Source: Agelas oroides
Taxonomy: Eukaryota; Porifera; Demospongiae; Agelasida; Agelasidae
Assembly: GCA_949130485.1 (NCBI GenBank)
Contig: OX422188.1
Location: 3,658,222-3,722,221 of the forward strand
Reading direction: 5' to 3'
Length of the DNA: 64,000 nucleotides
The position numbers and the translations under genes were made by a program. Below are positions 1-12,029 of the stretch, piece after piece (within the stretch, counting starts at the first letter, position 1; each line of letters starts with the position of its first letter). The notes beneath the pieces were generated by a model that did not search any database, was not told where the DNA came from, and worked only from the letters and a program-made list of their open reading frames with translations.

Positions 1-2015
1 TCCTTGTGTTAAACAAATCATGGATTTTTATGCTCTAGAAGTGACTCCTATCGTCCTCATCAGTACCACAGCGCCGCAGAGACGACGTCAGTGCTTGAAA
101 CTACCGATACCTGCACCCTGAGATGCAAACTACAATCCAGGGAGATTCACATAGAGGTACGCACCCCAATTACCTCCCTGAAGGTACTGCCGGAACCCCC
201 CCCTTGCTTGTTTCTTGCTACAGGTGTATTTGTCTGTTTGGGTTGTTCATTCTGTTTGTATGCGGGATCATAACACATCCTTTGTGAATGCAATGCTTCG
301 GCATGCAGCATTCTGAGCATAATATTACAGACATTTGAAAAGGTGGAACCCAGATGTGTAGCACAGTTGCAGTAGATATTACTGCCTTACTGAACATTTG
401 GAATTTGATATGTGAACATAAACTTTTATATATAACGAGCAAAGTAACCGCACCCCAAGATGCTCATAAGAGATTAGTGCTGCAGGTTTACCTTGGCTCG
501 AACACTTTAGAGTTCAGTGATATACATATAGGTAAAATGTTTGTTAGTAGGCTTTAAGAAAACAAAGTTCACTGCTCCTTAGCTACAAGACCTGAAGTAG
601 AAGGCTTTAGAGATCAGGATTTTGTGCTGCAAATTTACCTGAAGTAGAAAGCCTTAGAGTTCAGAGTTTTGTGCATTCTTGAGAAAGCTTTACCCTCAAG
701 GGAGGAGCCAGACATCAGTTTATCAATCGTGAATAGCAAGGCACGCTTTCACCTGCTTTATACTCACGTGTTACACGCGTATCGAAGCATGGTAGCGCGC
801 TCAATACACGTAGCAATGATATTATACGTAGGTATATTGAACGTGTGACGTCACGTAAGCGAAAAAATCGCTTCGGAAGTCGCTGTGAGGGGTGACGGTG
901 GTGTAGCTGGTGAAGGGAGAGTTGTTGGTGTACCAAAGTTTCATTCATGGGGTAAGTGCACCATGTCATTAACGAATATCAACTCAGATTGGATGTCCAA
1001 CGCTTCCTCTGGCCTGTGTATTATTTATATTATGCGGGTCCTTTAAGTTGCATCTTGGGGTGTAATTTAAACATAGAGTTTTGAATATGTAGTACAAGCA
1101 TCAGAGAGTTCATACCATACCACTAGGTTTTGAACTAGACTTCGTAAAACATTACTGTTGCCACACTGCAAAGTTGCCACACTCCATAGAGTAGTTATGC
1201 TGGTTGCAGACAAGCTGAAGAGACATGTATGAGAGGTGAACTGTGATGGTTCTACAATTGGGGTGTTGGGTGGGGGAGCGCCAACACTGCTGCGCACATC
1301 ATAACTCCCATTTGTCAAGGCAAGGCTCGCATAATTACGTAGGGGGGAGGGGGTGATGGCCACTTGTCCTTGGTTAGGCTGTTTGTGGGGGTGGGGCTAA
1401 ACACGCTATTGTTACAGGAAGAAATTAGGCTAGTGGTGGGGCTAAGGGGAGGGGGAGGTGGCTGGTCCTGGGGGAGTCACAGGTAGGGGCATGGGCACGG
1501 CTTGAGGCGGGTACATGTGGGGCTAAATAGTGGGGGGGAGGGGCTACAGTTAACAGATTTTAAACTATTACTATGGGGCATGCAAAGCGTTACTGAGAGG
1601 AACAGCCTGAATTAGCTGTTTGGCGCCTCCTGTATCGTGTTGACGCTGTCATCCTGCATCTGGGGGGGGGGGGGCTCCAGCAGTACCTCCAGGGAGGTAA
1701 TTGGGGTGTGTGCCTCTATGTGAATCTCCCTGGATTGTAGTTTGCATCTCAGGGTGCAGGTATCGGTAGTTTCAAGCACTGACGTCGTCTCTGCGGCGCT
1801 GTGGTACTGATGAGGACGATAGGAGGGGGTTGGAAAAAAGTTTCAATCTTCACTGCTTTGTGGCGCAACGTTTCACTCAGCGGTGGTGAGCTTTTTCAAG
1901 GGTAGGTAGAAGTGAATGAAACAGCACTTAAATACAGGTTTGTTTAGTAACAGATTGTAAACGCTATCAGAGTCACCTCTAGAGCATAAAAATCCATGGT
2001 TTGTTTAACACAAGC
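1..2015. mobile_element. TIR (foldback-type) DNA element, non-autonomous
   Basis: The first ~205 bases return as a reverse complement at about 1660-2015 with few differences. The shared blocks include the outermost TTGTGTTAAACAAA and an inner block around GACGACGTCAGTGCTTGAAA. The right arm carries about 140 extra bases (roughly 1828-1970) that are missing from the left arm, where the outer and inner blocks are joined directly at position ~46. The interior is G-rich (1260-1560) and I see no transposase in it. The left end coincides with the window edge, so the target-site duplication cannot be judged. The superfamily is unknown. Confidence 0.65.
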
Positions 2016-2019
2016 AGGT

Positions 2020-2335
2020 GACTCCTTCACAGATGTTCAGTGACTATTGTCTCACAATCTTGCAGATAGTAATCACTGACCATCTGTGAGGGATTTCACC
2101 GCAGGAGCATGGGTGTGCATGCTCTACATGTGACTTTCCCACAGATGTACAGTGATTACTATCTGCAAGACCACGACACAGTAACCACCGAACATCTGCA
2201 ATGGAGTCAACTGCTTGTATTAAACAACCGCAACATCATGGCTGTGATACTCAAAGGTGATTCCCTCACAGATGTTTAGAGATGCACAATTGTTAACAGT
2301 AACCACTAAACATCTGTGATTGAGTCACCTGTTTG
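2020..2335. repeat. Three consecutive palindromic units
   Basis: Three hairpin-like units of about 70 bp lie at roughly 2028-2097, 2131-2206 and 2262-2330. Each starts with a version of CACAGATGTTCAGTGA and ends with its inverted form (TCACTGACCATCTGTGA or similar). They are separated by about 35-55 bp that contain copies of GAGCATGG / TGTATTAAACAA, sequences like the end of the neighbouring TIR element. They may be tandem short foldback elements or subterminal repeats of that element. Confidence 0.55.
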
Positions 2336-3910
2336 TATCTCGAGCATGGAAAGCTTCATCAGACTCTCTGACACCAAGGTACTATCTGTACTATCACAGT
2401 TGTACAACCAAAAGGTCATGTACATGTATGTAGGCCTGACTAGTTTGACTCATACTCTCATAACAAGGCTGTCTGAGTACGAGGACAAACCAGAGTTCCT
2501 GATTGCGGAACTGGTCACTTCCAATATTTTACAGTTCTAGTACACATACGTACATGTAGGCCTGACTGCCAGGTACATCGTTTTACATATGTCCTAGAAT
2601 AAAAATAATTTGCATCATAAATGTCATGTGTAGGAGTTATTATACCATTTATTGTACGTTGAAGATTACTTGTGTACACTATACAAACCCACAACTTTCC
2701 GCCAGTGCAATAACTACATGAGAGTGCATTAACTCACAGATTATTGCATTGTTTACAGTATACAGCCATTCATGTATATGAGTGCAAGAGCGGCTGTTGC
2801 AGGCACCCTTTGAATGCTTTTCATGGATGTTCTTGGGTAGGAATGATGAGGTCAACTGTTTTCACTTTTCCCAACACCAAAGCACACAAAGTAGCTAGCC
2901 AGCTAGCTTAGCCTCATACCTGGCACACGAAGAAAACCACATTAGACCCAGGCTAGCGACAAGTTGCAGTGGCTACACATGTAGCTGCATTCAATTTGCC
3001 AGGGCTAAGTAACTCTCTAGCTGTACAACCACCTAGAAATGCACAACAAATCAGTTAGATCATGCCAATTCAGGATCTAACCACTTTATACGCACTTGGC
3101 ACTCAGGCGCTGCATGCCCTTGTGCCGCCTCGTCAGTTACATCTCTCACGAGTGTGATATAACTAAAGTTCACATGTTGATGACAGACAACCTACTGCTC
3201 AAGTATGCAGAGATATTTGAAGTAATGATTTGGGTAAGCAGGTTGGTTATGCAATCACTCTCTAATACCAAACTGAATCTCACCAACTAATTCTGTGGTT
3301 ACTCTTTTTTTTTTTTTACAGTGTATATATAGTTGATTCTTGTGAACCCATTCTGTTGAACTTTCAACTTCCCAGCTTTAACATTGATAGACAATAATCA
3401 CAGCAGGGCTGTAGGAAGCATGAAAAACCCTGTCCAGCAAAGTTCCGAAAGTATGGCATGCTTTCCATGCAATAGTCCACCTGGATGCCAAAAAAGGGCA
3501 CCTGACATCTTTGGACTTGCCTGGAAATGTAAGACGCTCAGGTACTTTGGGAAATTCACCAACCTACGGCAACCACTCAATTGGCAATGAGCATGTTTTC
3601 GAATATCCACCAACTGTTTAGTTTTCATGCTTCTTGCAAGTGGCAGTGCAAAAATGTGGTAGCCCCACATAAACTGTCACAGCCATGGCATGGCCAAACT
3701 AACACAGCAATGGTACTGTGTATATCACGAGAATAACTAACCACATCAACAGTAGCCAGTGTACATGTACTTCTACTGCAAAATTATGATCCCACAAGTT
3801 TACAAATTGACAGAAAACCACACCACTACACAAGTGCCATCAGTATAGCTGTGAATATTATTCAACATGCACAACTTTAAAAATGTTACATGACGTAGTG
3901 TGGTTTTCCG
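2336..3910. other. Unassigned intergenic stretch
   Basis: Only short ORFs (61-90 codons) without recognisable domains are present. There is a T-run near 3306-3318. I see no repeat structure or convincing exon. Confidence 0.5.
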
Positions 3911-3915
3911 TTGAC

Positions 3916-3923
3916 TATAAAAA
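3916..3923 (+). promoter_or_regulatory. TATA box of the collagen pseudogene
   Basis: TATAAAAA lies in a block (about 3912-3992) that is closely similar to the block upstream of the intact collagen gene at 5221-5312. It is a conserved promoter and 5'UTR that survived although the coding region decayed. Confidence 0.5.
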
Positions 3924-4113
3924 TCACTGTGTCCCTGTCTCACTTCTGACAGTTGCAGTTGTCTTATATCAAACTATTCCACAGCACTGGTGCAGGAATA
4001 ACAACAAGTGAAATGTGAAAAACACTTATAGCTTTGTTATATTTTGTGTGACAGTTGGTACATTGCTCGTGCTTTGTACTAAATGTTCTACTTTCCTGCA
4101 CTCTATTTTGTAG

Positions 4114-4849
4114 CAGGAGCAGCTCTGCACAGGACCCAGAGAAGTGCTGACACTCAGAGTGGAGGGAACAGTGTGAACACAAGCTCTTTCCCTTACATTG
4201 AGGTGCTGCGAGGACGAGATGGAAGGGATGGACGAGATGGGGTGCCTGGTCCCTGTGGACCCCAAGGACATAGGGGAGACCAAGGGGTAGCGGGCCCCCC
4301 TTGACCAAGGAATGGAGGCATGGTGGGGGAAAACTAGCTGTCCAAGTGTCTCAGGAACCACACTGGTGTATGCAGGGAGGGTTGGTGGAACATACTTTAC
4401 ACATAAGGGAGGAGCAGCTAACTACCTCTGTATGCCTGATGATCCAGACTATCTAAGCTGCCAATCTGGAGTTCAAGGGTGGAACTATGTGTATGGAGCA
4501 GAGTATCAATCTTATCAAGGACCACTCCAAGCTGTTAATGACCACAATGTCCCCTGTGCTGTGCTATGCCTCAACAAGGGTGGTAGTCACAATGATCCCA
4601 GCTAAAACTAGTTGTCCATCAACATGGACTTTGGAGTACTCTGGCTACCTCATGTCAGGAACAAGGCTCCACAGTGGCCGCCAGTGTACCATGAGTGTAT
4701 TGATAAAGACTCAGACTTAGTGCCAGGCAGTGCTTCTAATACTAATGGTGCTGTCCTTTACCATGTTGAAGCCAGCTGCAATGGAATGCTGTGCCCACGT
4801 ACCTTATGATCCACAGAAAGAACTCACATGTGCAGTTTGTACCAAATAG
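4114..4849 (+). pseudogene. Short-chain (spongin-type) collagen pseudogene
   Basis: This is a tandem copy of the intact gene at 5321-6471. The exon-2 equivalent begins after an AG at 4112-4113 and keeps the RSADTQSGGNS linker, the GRDGRDGRDG collagen triplets and parts of the C-terminal non-collagenous domain (VYGAEYQ, ASCNGMLCP). Lesions seen against the paralogue: a Gly codon in the collagen run is TGA near 4302; about 11 nt are missing just after it; 2 nt are missing near 4565; the stretch around 4655-4690 is scrambled; and 4 nt are inserted near 4796. The exon that carries the start codon and signal peptide is not recognisable downstream of the conserved promoter. It is therefore a dead duplicate. 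Confidence 0.85.
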
Positions 4850-5220
4850 AGGACATTACTTTGTAAAACAATACGTACCAATTTTGCATGTAATTTTGAG
4901 GCAATGATGTGTACACTGACTGTACTGATTTTTTTTGTTAATGATGCTTAACGTTGTATTGAACCTTATTGCATATTGCTAGTATGAAAAGGTACATTCA
5001 ATCTGCTCGATACACTCAGGTAAGTATATTGAAGCCATGATACCAGATGAATTTACACATGATTTCAATAATTGACATGCTCACTAAGCTCCACTCTGCA
5101 GCATGATGGTGGGAGATTATCTTGTTATGTAAGACTACAGAGAAGCTGCATGTAGTTATCTGACAACATCAGTGTTCCTTTACCACATATGATGTCACAC
5201 GTTGACACAATAACATGATG
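4850..5220. other. Spacer between the two collagen copies
   Basis: AT-rich sequence without an ORF or repeat that I could support. It separates the pseudogene's stop region from the TATA block of the intact copy. Confidence 0.5.
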
Positions 5221-5224
5221 TAGC

Positions 5225-5232
5225 TATAAAAA
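5225..5232 (+). promoter_or_regulatory. TATA box of short-chain collagen gene
   Basis: TATAAAAA lies about 96 bp before the chosen ATG. The surrounding block (5221-5312) is duplicated upstream of the pseudogene, which supports a functional core promoter and 5'UTR. Confidence 0.55.
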
Positions 5233-5320
5233 TCACTGCACTTGTTGCTCACTGACATTCTGACAGTTGCAGTTGTCTCATATCAAACTATTCCACAGTA
5301 CTGGTGCAGGAAGAAGAAGA

Positions 5321-6471
5321 ATGCAACTGGCAAAGGTGGTGATCACCAGTGCTTTGGTCCTTGCAGCATGTACAGAAGGGCTTCCTGAAGGTAAACATTG
5401 TATTCGAAATGTGACTAATTTCTCAGATTGGATATCCAGGTTGTTATACTGAAGTTGTTTGTAGTACGATATTATCTGTCAGTCTGTTCAGTAAAGAAAA
5501 TGAAACTGAAATCAGTACAATTATATGGATAACAGTAGAGTTCGGTTGCTCAATATTATTGAGATACATGCACTAATAGACCACAAAACAGTGTGAATGC
5601 TTGTGTCTCTACTTGTACTCAGTTCATGGTATGTCTTCTCTAGAGACCACTAGTTTTTGGGAGTGCTGTTTGATGCAATGTGTGTGTTTTGAGCAATGTT
5701 ACTATACCATACTGCACACGTACTGTAGCAGGAACAGCTCTGCACAGGTCCCAGAGGAGTGCTGACACTCAGAGTGGAGGGAACAGTGTGAACACAAGCT
5801 CCTTCCCTTACATTGAGGTGTTGCGAGGACGAGATGGAAGGGATGGACGAGATGGTGTGCCTGGTCCACGTGGACCCCAAGGGCAGAAGGGAAACCAAGG
5901 AGTAGCAGGTCCCCCTGGACCAAGGAATGGTGGAGTGGTCTACACAAGGTGGGGGAAAACTAGCTGTCCAAACGTCTCAGGAACCACAACAGTGTATGCA
6001 GGGAGGGTTGGTGGAACATGGTATACACAAAAGGGAGGAGCAGCCAACTACCTCTGCATGCCTGATGATCCAGACTATCTCAGCTACCAATCTGGAGTTC
6101 AAGGACACAATTATGTGTATGGAGCAGAGTATCAGACATTTTCCGGAAGTCCCTTCTCAGCTGTTCAAGATCACAATGTCCCCTGCGCTGTGTGCTATGC
6201 TTCAACAAGGGTGGCAGTCACAATGATCCCAGCTAAAACTAGTTGTCCATCAACATGGACTCTGGAGTACTCTGGCTACCTTATGTCAGAATATCATACT
6301 CATCATCGCTCCATGTATGAGTGTGTTGACAAAAACCCAGACTCGGTGCCAGGCAGTGCTTCAAACGCTAATGGTGTTTTGTTTCACCATGTTGAAGCCA
6401 GCTGCAATGGAATGTTGTGCCCACCTTATGATCCACAGAAAGAACTCACCTGTGCTGTTTGTACCAAATAA
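5321..6471 (+). CDS. Short-chain collagen (C4-like, spongin-type), secreted
   Basis: Two-exon model, 5321-5390 and 5729-6471, 270 residues. Exon 1 encodes a signal peptide (MQLAKVVITSALVLAACTEG). The donor GTAAAC at 5391 and acceptor TGTAG at 5724-5728 join in frame (phase 1). An in-frame upstream ATG at 5267 is possible, but 5321 gives a clean signal peptide. The mature protein has a short linker, about 11 Gly-X-Y triplets (GRDGRDGRDGVPGPRGPQG and on) and a ~170-residue cysteine-containing C-terminal domain (VYAGRVGGT, YLCMPDDPDY, VYGAEYQ, MYECVD, ASCNGMLCPP). This layout is typical of sponge short-chain collagens of the spongin/exopinacoderm matrix. Family and extracellular role come from family knowledge; assembly partners are unknown. 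Confidence 0.9.
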
Positions 6472-7340
6472 ACAACATTATATAATACATGCCAATGTTG
6501 AGTGTACTTTTGAGGCAATACTATATACATGCCAATCCTGTGAGTGTATTAAATCTTTTCTGATCGTGTTGTTTACCATACCAATACTTCACAGCTTTGA
6601 GTATATATTACATGCCAGGTCCTTATGTTATATATACTACACTGCGCGGGCGGATTACATAAGCGGTTCCGTTTCCGGTATTGCATTTTTGAATTTTGAA
6701 TCGACGAGGCTAGTGTCGTTGTGCGTTGCTGCTGCTTTTTGACTGGAAAAGGATGAGTTTAAGTACGTACGCTTAGGCCACCAAAAGACCCCCGAAACAT
6801 CTCTGCAGTCAAGGCAGAGTCTGAGCCATGATGAAGGGCCTTTCGCTCGTGTCGACATGAAACCAAGATGCTGCTGGCACTCGGCCATGATGCCGATAGG
6901 CAGCTAGCTTGCTACCTAGCCACTCTCGGAAGCTGGCGATCATGAAACAATGGTTCAAGCTGGCAGTAGAACGCCCAGCCTCCCAGTTCAGCTGGCAGTG
7001 GTGGCAACGACTTGTCGAATACAAACTGGTCCTAGCGCTATCCCTGGATCAACCGCCTGGCGAGTGAAATTATCATAGGCATCCGTCAGGGTAGTGCCAG
7101 CTAGCTGCCGGGGAGTAGTAGCATCTGTCCAGCCGTGCGTGGTTCAACACACCAAGTAAGCGCTGTATCGCTGTACGAATAACCTGGAAAATTTGTGCGA
7201 TGCTTTGGCTATTGTGCCAGTACTGAGTACGGGGGCTCTATAGTGCTGGCAGTGGCTCTCCTATAGTGAGGACTGGGGGAGAATTGGCCATTCCATTGCA
7301 AAAACAAAAAAAATTCCGTTTCTCTGTGCTGCAGTTGTGA
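6472..7340. other. Unassigned stretch, moderately GC-rich
   Basis: Follows the collagen stop. 6640-7150 is more GC-rich than its flanks and has short minus-strand ORFs without recognisable domains. Possibly an unrecognised MITE or an unidentified 5' exon; nothing can be supported. Confidence 0.4.
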
Positions 7341-7346
7341 ATTGCC

Positions 7347-7430
7347 AAATATACACCACTGACTCAGCAATATACTCCCTGCGGTTGAAATATACACCCC
7401 TGACTCAGCAATATACTCCCTGCAGTCGCA
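7347..7430. repeat. Tandem duplication, 41-bp unit x2
   Basis: AAATATACACC(A/C)CTGACTCAGCAATATACTCCCTGC occurs twice in direct succession with a 41-bp period. Confidence 0.7.
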
Positions 7431-8310
7431 GCTGCGGGGTGTATATGCTATATATGACCCCACGTGGCGCCTTTGATCTGCCCACGCACTATAGTATATA
7501 TTTAAGCCGCTGGGCACACTCAGATGCAGAGACCAACATACCAAAGGAAATGACACAGAAATGGATATTAACTTGTCAATGATGAAGTGGGATGATATGG
7601 AGACTGTCATGAATATGACTGTCCAGTCTTTGTGTTATGCAAGACTACAGAGCAGCATTTTGTGCTATTGATGAACAAGGTTCATCAATGGGTACACAGT
7701 TAACCTAATACAAAGCCATGTGACCTAGCCCTGTATTTCTATAGGACACTCCACTGACCTTCAAATGGCTTTTCCTTGGGCCAAAGCAATATCCGAGCAT
7801 ACTCAATGCAGTGTTCAGGCAATCGTGGATTTGATGCAATGGTGCAGAGAGGATATGTCACCTGTATGTGGAGGTATACACTTTATGACATTTAATTGCA
7901 AATATAAATTTCCACATGCAAACATGAACCTTAAGGCCATGGTAATTAAATTTCCGGTTTCTCAGACCCGCTTGCATCTAGTTTTTGTTCACAGTTTTTT
8001 GTTAATACGATTTTCAGAGGTAATGTCCACATCTTTCGTTACGTCTTTCCAGTTACAAGCAAACAATCAATACACAATAAAACACCAAAGCCTCTAAATC
8101 TAAGGGGGAAAAATGGTATACACTGGTGGGTGAGGTTTTGATCACCAACTGTTCGAGCTACAAGCATCGGAAAGATAATTTTCAGCTTGAGATTGAGATG
8201 CTATGCCAAAAACATAACACATGCATGTCAATGATATGCTAATTTTGTTTGTGCACATATAGCAAATTTTTGTCCTTCATAACATGAGGGTAATTGTTGG
8301 TTCTTCCTTG
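7431..8310. other. Unassigned stretch
   Basis: Contains a 110-codon plus-strand ORF (7765-8097) without a recognisable motif, and AT-rich sequence. I cannot support a gene. Confidence 0.4.
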
Positions 8311-8843
8311 TACCATGTGGTTGGTAATTTTTGCAAGGGATTTATTTTCGTGTTTTTCACGAGTCAAGAGCAAAATTAAAACCGCGAAATTTTCATTGTC
8401 CACATACAAAGTGAGAGAATAGCGTTTCAATCTGGTACTACAACTACCTAGCCATCCTAACTCCAATAGAAGCCTGTCAGCAAGTGTCCCTTTGATGGCT
8501 ATCGCTCAAGCCATTTAAGAAATCGAAGTGCTACGTAAGCACAACCTGACGCATGAACCAGACGGCAGCATAAGGCCAAGAGTGGAAGCAATCATTTCTA
8601 CGAACATCCTGGGTACAGGGTTACTTTTCTCACCATACTGGAACAAAGAGTTGAGATAGCCACCACTCTTTATAGACAATTCTAGACATTCGCTCAGCTT
8701 TTAGCCGTACAGCTAGCTACTAGCTAATGCGCAGGTCCCAGATTCATCGACAACGAAAATTAATACTGCGAAAATTTCTGAAAGCCGAATTTTGATCTGT
8801 TTCGCAAAAATGTGTAACCGCGAAAATTACCAACCATACAGTA
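8311..8843. mobile_element. MITE with CGCGAAAATTACCAACCATA-type ends
   Basis: The left end reads TACCATGTGGTTGGTAATTT and the right end AATTACCAACCATACAGTA, an inverted pair. Subterminal CGCGAAA/TTTCGCG motifs recur inside (8380-8392, 8745-8830). A related fragment is at about 21345-21445. It carries no transposase, so it is non-autonomous. Confidence 0.55.
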
Positions 8844-9239
8844 TATGCTTCCAGTGAGTTTAGGTGGTGCATTCATTCACCAGACTTACATGTTTATGGT
8901 GCATTTTTCTCCCCATGTGTTTTGTAGGTGTGAAATAGCCTCCCTTCCAGCAAACGATATTTGACCACAGACAAACTATACATAGTTTTAAGAGTTCTAG
9001 GAAGAGCACAGATTATCTTAGTGAATTTGATGATAGTAGTACTACTTGCAGTACTAAAAGTAGCTTTGGGAGAGCAGTGAATATGAGACTGATTCGACAA
9101 CAACTGATGATCTCTCAACTGACCTGTCAGGAAGTTAGGATCAGTCTGCCTTTCCTCACACAGAAATCAAAGCATCACAACCATGCAACGTATGTCTATA
9201 AAAGAGCAAGCTGGTACCAAGTGCAAAGGTTGATGTCAA

Positions 9240-9990
9240 TCCTGATGATGTTTGTAGCAGAGGAGAGCACAGAGGAGGCTGAAGACACAAAAGAGGCAGG
9301 GGACACAGAGGAGGCAGAGGAGGAGCAGCAGGACAGAGTTAGGGAGGAGATCGAAGAACAAGAGGATAGAGAGAAAGTCAAGGAAGAGAGGGAAGTCCAG
9401 AGGTAGTCGAGGTAAAGGACAAGGAAAGGGTGGAAGGAAGAAGGAGTCTGAGAACTGTATACCTAGTGATAGTGCATCTAAGCTTCCTGAAAAATTCTGC
9501 CCACTACATGACCGTACTAGCCCACACATACTTGAAGATTGAGAGTTTTAGAGTTCTCTCTCTCATCACACAGTTCTTTGATGAAATGGTCAATTCATCC
9601 AGTGCACACCATTATAAGCAGAAATTTATATGGAGAATTTTGAAAAGGATGTAAACCGAAGCAATATGCACTCATCATGTTAATGGGAAGAACTGATATT
9701 ACATTTGATTGCCTGCCAACAATTTGAACTGAACGACACTTTTCTGCATGCTGTTACACCCAAGGAAAAGGAGGAGCTAAACAATAACCATCTTCACAAA
9801 CTATTACCACTGATAGAATGTATGAAGGGCAAATGTTTGTAGAGCTCAGTGTTGGTGGACAGATGGTGAAGTCAAGAGCATAATGCCACATGGTTCAATA
9901 TGTGGAGGATAAACCAACAAATTTTGGGTTCAAACTTTAGTGTGTTACTTATCCTAGTGAGTGTAGAAATCATCACCACAGACACTGAAA
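9240..9990 (+). pseudogene. Degenerate piggyBac-like transposase
   Basis: Stop-ridden coding remnant. An acidic low-complexity stretch (EEAEDTKEAGDTEEAEEEQQ, about 9260-9400) is followed by pieces that fit the piggyBac DDE fold in order: FFDEMVN near 9571-9590, then SVGGQMVKSRA near 9849-9880, and QYVEDKPTNFGFKL near 9897-9940, the typical 'QYMxxKPxxWGFKL' segment. The first catalytic Asp is not visible (Gly in its place). Frames change several times, so it is inactive. The acidic N-terminal assignment is less certain than the two DDE motifs. Confidence 0.55.
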
Positions 9991-10124
9991 AGCTGCTGCG
10001 CCTGAAGAGCAGCCATGCAACACAATAGTTAGCCTGCCACATCTACCAGGACCACTACAGGACCTAAACGCAAGAACCCTACAATCACTGCAATCATTGC
10101 CGTAGGTAAGGTTGTGTTCTCAAC

Positions 10125-10144
10125 CAGTCAGTCAGTCAGTCAGT
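10125..10144. repeat. (CAGT)5 microsatellite
   Basis: Five perfect tandem CAGT units. Confidence 0.85.
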
Positions 10145-10585
10145 GCTTACAACCGTGTCATCTGGAACAACAACATTTCTACACACCCTTCACTATTCTA
10201 ACCAGGAATCAGCCCCCTCCCGCTCAAACAGAACTACACCATTGTAACCAAAACATGTTTTCATAGAAAGCAATAGCCACACACAGAGGGCTCGTCACCC
10301 CAGTGTTTGTTGCTTGAAAGCACTAGGCTTTCTCAGAAGTATGTTGTATGTAGGTACACGGACTTTCAACTGCCTGACCATGTCTCCGCCTTCCATTGAC
10401 TTTCACACATACTTGTTTCGACAAGAACATGTCTGGCTGCACCACAAGCAGTCTGCAAGTGACTAAACAGCCTCCTACACCAGCCACTTAGCTACTTTGA
10501 TTTTTTTGCCAGACTACCCAATCAAACCGGGTTCACAAATAAACAACTAGTGCAGCAGCCTTCCACACAACTGGATTAGTCAAAG

Positions 10586-10852
10586 TATGTGACAGTCCTG
10601 TGTAGAAATCGAAGATTATTCCATCGCATATTTTGATCACATCACTGTGTTTGAAGTGCCGTATCGCTGAACTTCCATTAAGGGCGGGGCTCATATGCAC
10701 TTCGTAGATGCATGAATAGCTAACGAGTCTAAGAAGTACGTATGAGCCCCGCCCTTAATGGAAGTTCAGCGATACGACGTTTTGAACACAGTGATGAGAT
10801 CGAAGTACGCAACGGAATAATCTTCGATTTCTACACAGGACTGCCACATATG
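10586..10852. mobile_element. Foldback MITE, ~267 bp
   Basis: Nearly the whole element is an inverted repeat. The left arm 10586-10694 and right arm 10743-10852 share GCAGTCCTGTGTAGAAATCG-type ends and an inner block AAGGGCGGGGCTCAT, around a ~48-bp loop. There is no coding capacity. The 76-codon ORF through the right arm is incidental. Confidence 0.8.
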
Positions 10853-10859
10853 AATTTCT

Positions 10860-11720
10860 TCCATCAGATTGACTTACTGTTTTACACTTATCAAAGTGAA
10901 ATTGCACACCCTACTCCATCACAGACAACTCAGGTTGCTTACCACCTAACTAGCCTCTTTTCTACCACTTAATTAACCTACTTACCTAGTCACCCCCTAA
11001 CACTTAATTAGCCCCTCATCTACTACTTATTTTGAGTGGCCCTTGAGTGTTAAACAATCACTAGGAAACCACACCACTGTCAACGGAAGATCTACTATTC
11101 ATTCTACACTGTGGAAGAATGCATACAGTCATGGTAGTGTATTCAGTCAAAGTAACAACCGGAAGCGTATGTGCACAGCAGTCCCTTTTTTGCTCGGAAT
11201 AAATCTGGTGAGTGGTTTTAGGCTGTGATTTTTTTTTTACTTACGTCCTAGCTTGTGTCTCTTCACAGAAAGTGAAGTTACCATTTGTTCTCAACACAGG
11301 CATCAGTTTCCTTTGGGGCACCACTCGTTACTGTCCACCTGCAGTTTGCATATGACCACTCAAAACAGTGAACCAAGTTGGACTGGTTGTAGTCAAGGAT
11401 CAACAAAACGAGCTTCTCCACCAACAGCATCCTCAACTCAGCATTGTCAACACTGCCGACAAGCCATGTGTCACTAGACATCCGGCCAAAAGACAGAGAA
11501 ATGGTGCAGAACGGGCCGACACACGGGCTCAAAAGTGTCCACCCCCACCAGAAATTTGGGTTTTGCATTTCTTCCATGCACCGAATCACTGTATAGCCAA
11601 TAGGAAAGTGCGGCAAGCAGCAGCTAAACATCTTTACCCTCAGCAGAGGTATCAAAATGAACAGTCATGGATACCTCGGGGCTCAATCATGACTGTAGGG
11701 TCGCAGACTGCAGGATCCCC
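10860..11720. other. Unassigned stretch leading into a minisatellite ORF
   Basis: A plus-strand reading frame from 11368 runs 218 codons, through the 66-bp repeat, to 12024. Its non-repeat part has no recognisable domain. It could be a relic or a chance ORF extended by the repeat. Confidence 0.35.
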
Positions 11721-11724
11721 ACCC

Positions 11725-12010
11725 CCAGTTGGCACTCAGGAGGAACACACCACAGAAAGTGGTGGAACAATTCCCCACCCAATTGGTACCCCAGTTGGCA
11801 CTCAGGAGGAACACCCCACAGAAAGTGGTGGAACAATCCCCCACTCAATTGGTACCCCAGTTGGCACTCAGGAGGAACACCCCACAGAAAGTGGTGGAAC
11901 AATTCCCCACTCAATTGGTACCCCAGTTGGCACTCAGGAGGAACACACCACAGAAAGTGGTGGAACAATCCCCCACTCAATTGGCACCCTATTGGCAGTC
12001 AGGAGGGGCC
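11725..12010. repeat. 66-bp minisatellite, ~4.3 copies
   Basis: Units start with CCAGTTGGCACTCAGGAGGA at 11725, 11791, 11857 and 11923, with a degenerate fifth at 11989. The period is exactly 66 bp (22 codons), so several frames on both strands stay open. In the 11368-12024 frame it would encode a repeated VGTQEEHPTESGGTIP segment. Confidence 0.85.
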
Positions 12011-12029
12011 ACCATAGAAAGTAGTGGGC

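Noticed and set aside
9196..9529. Minus ORFs rich in Ser or Leu/Cys
   Set aside because: Antisense of the acidic low-complexity stretch in the piggyBac relic.
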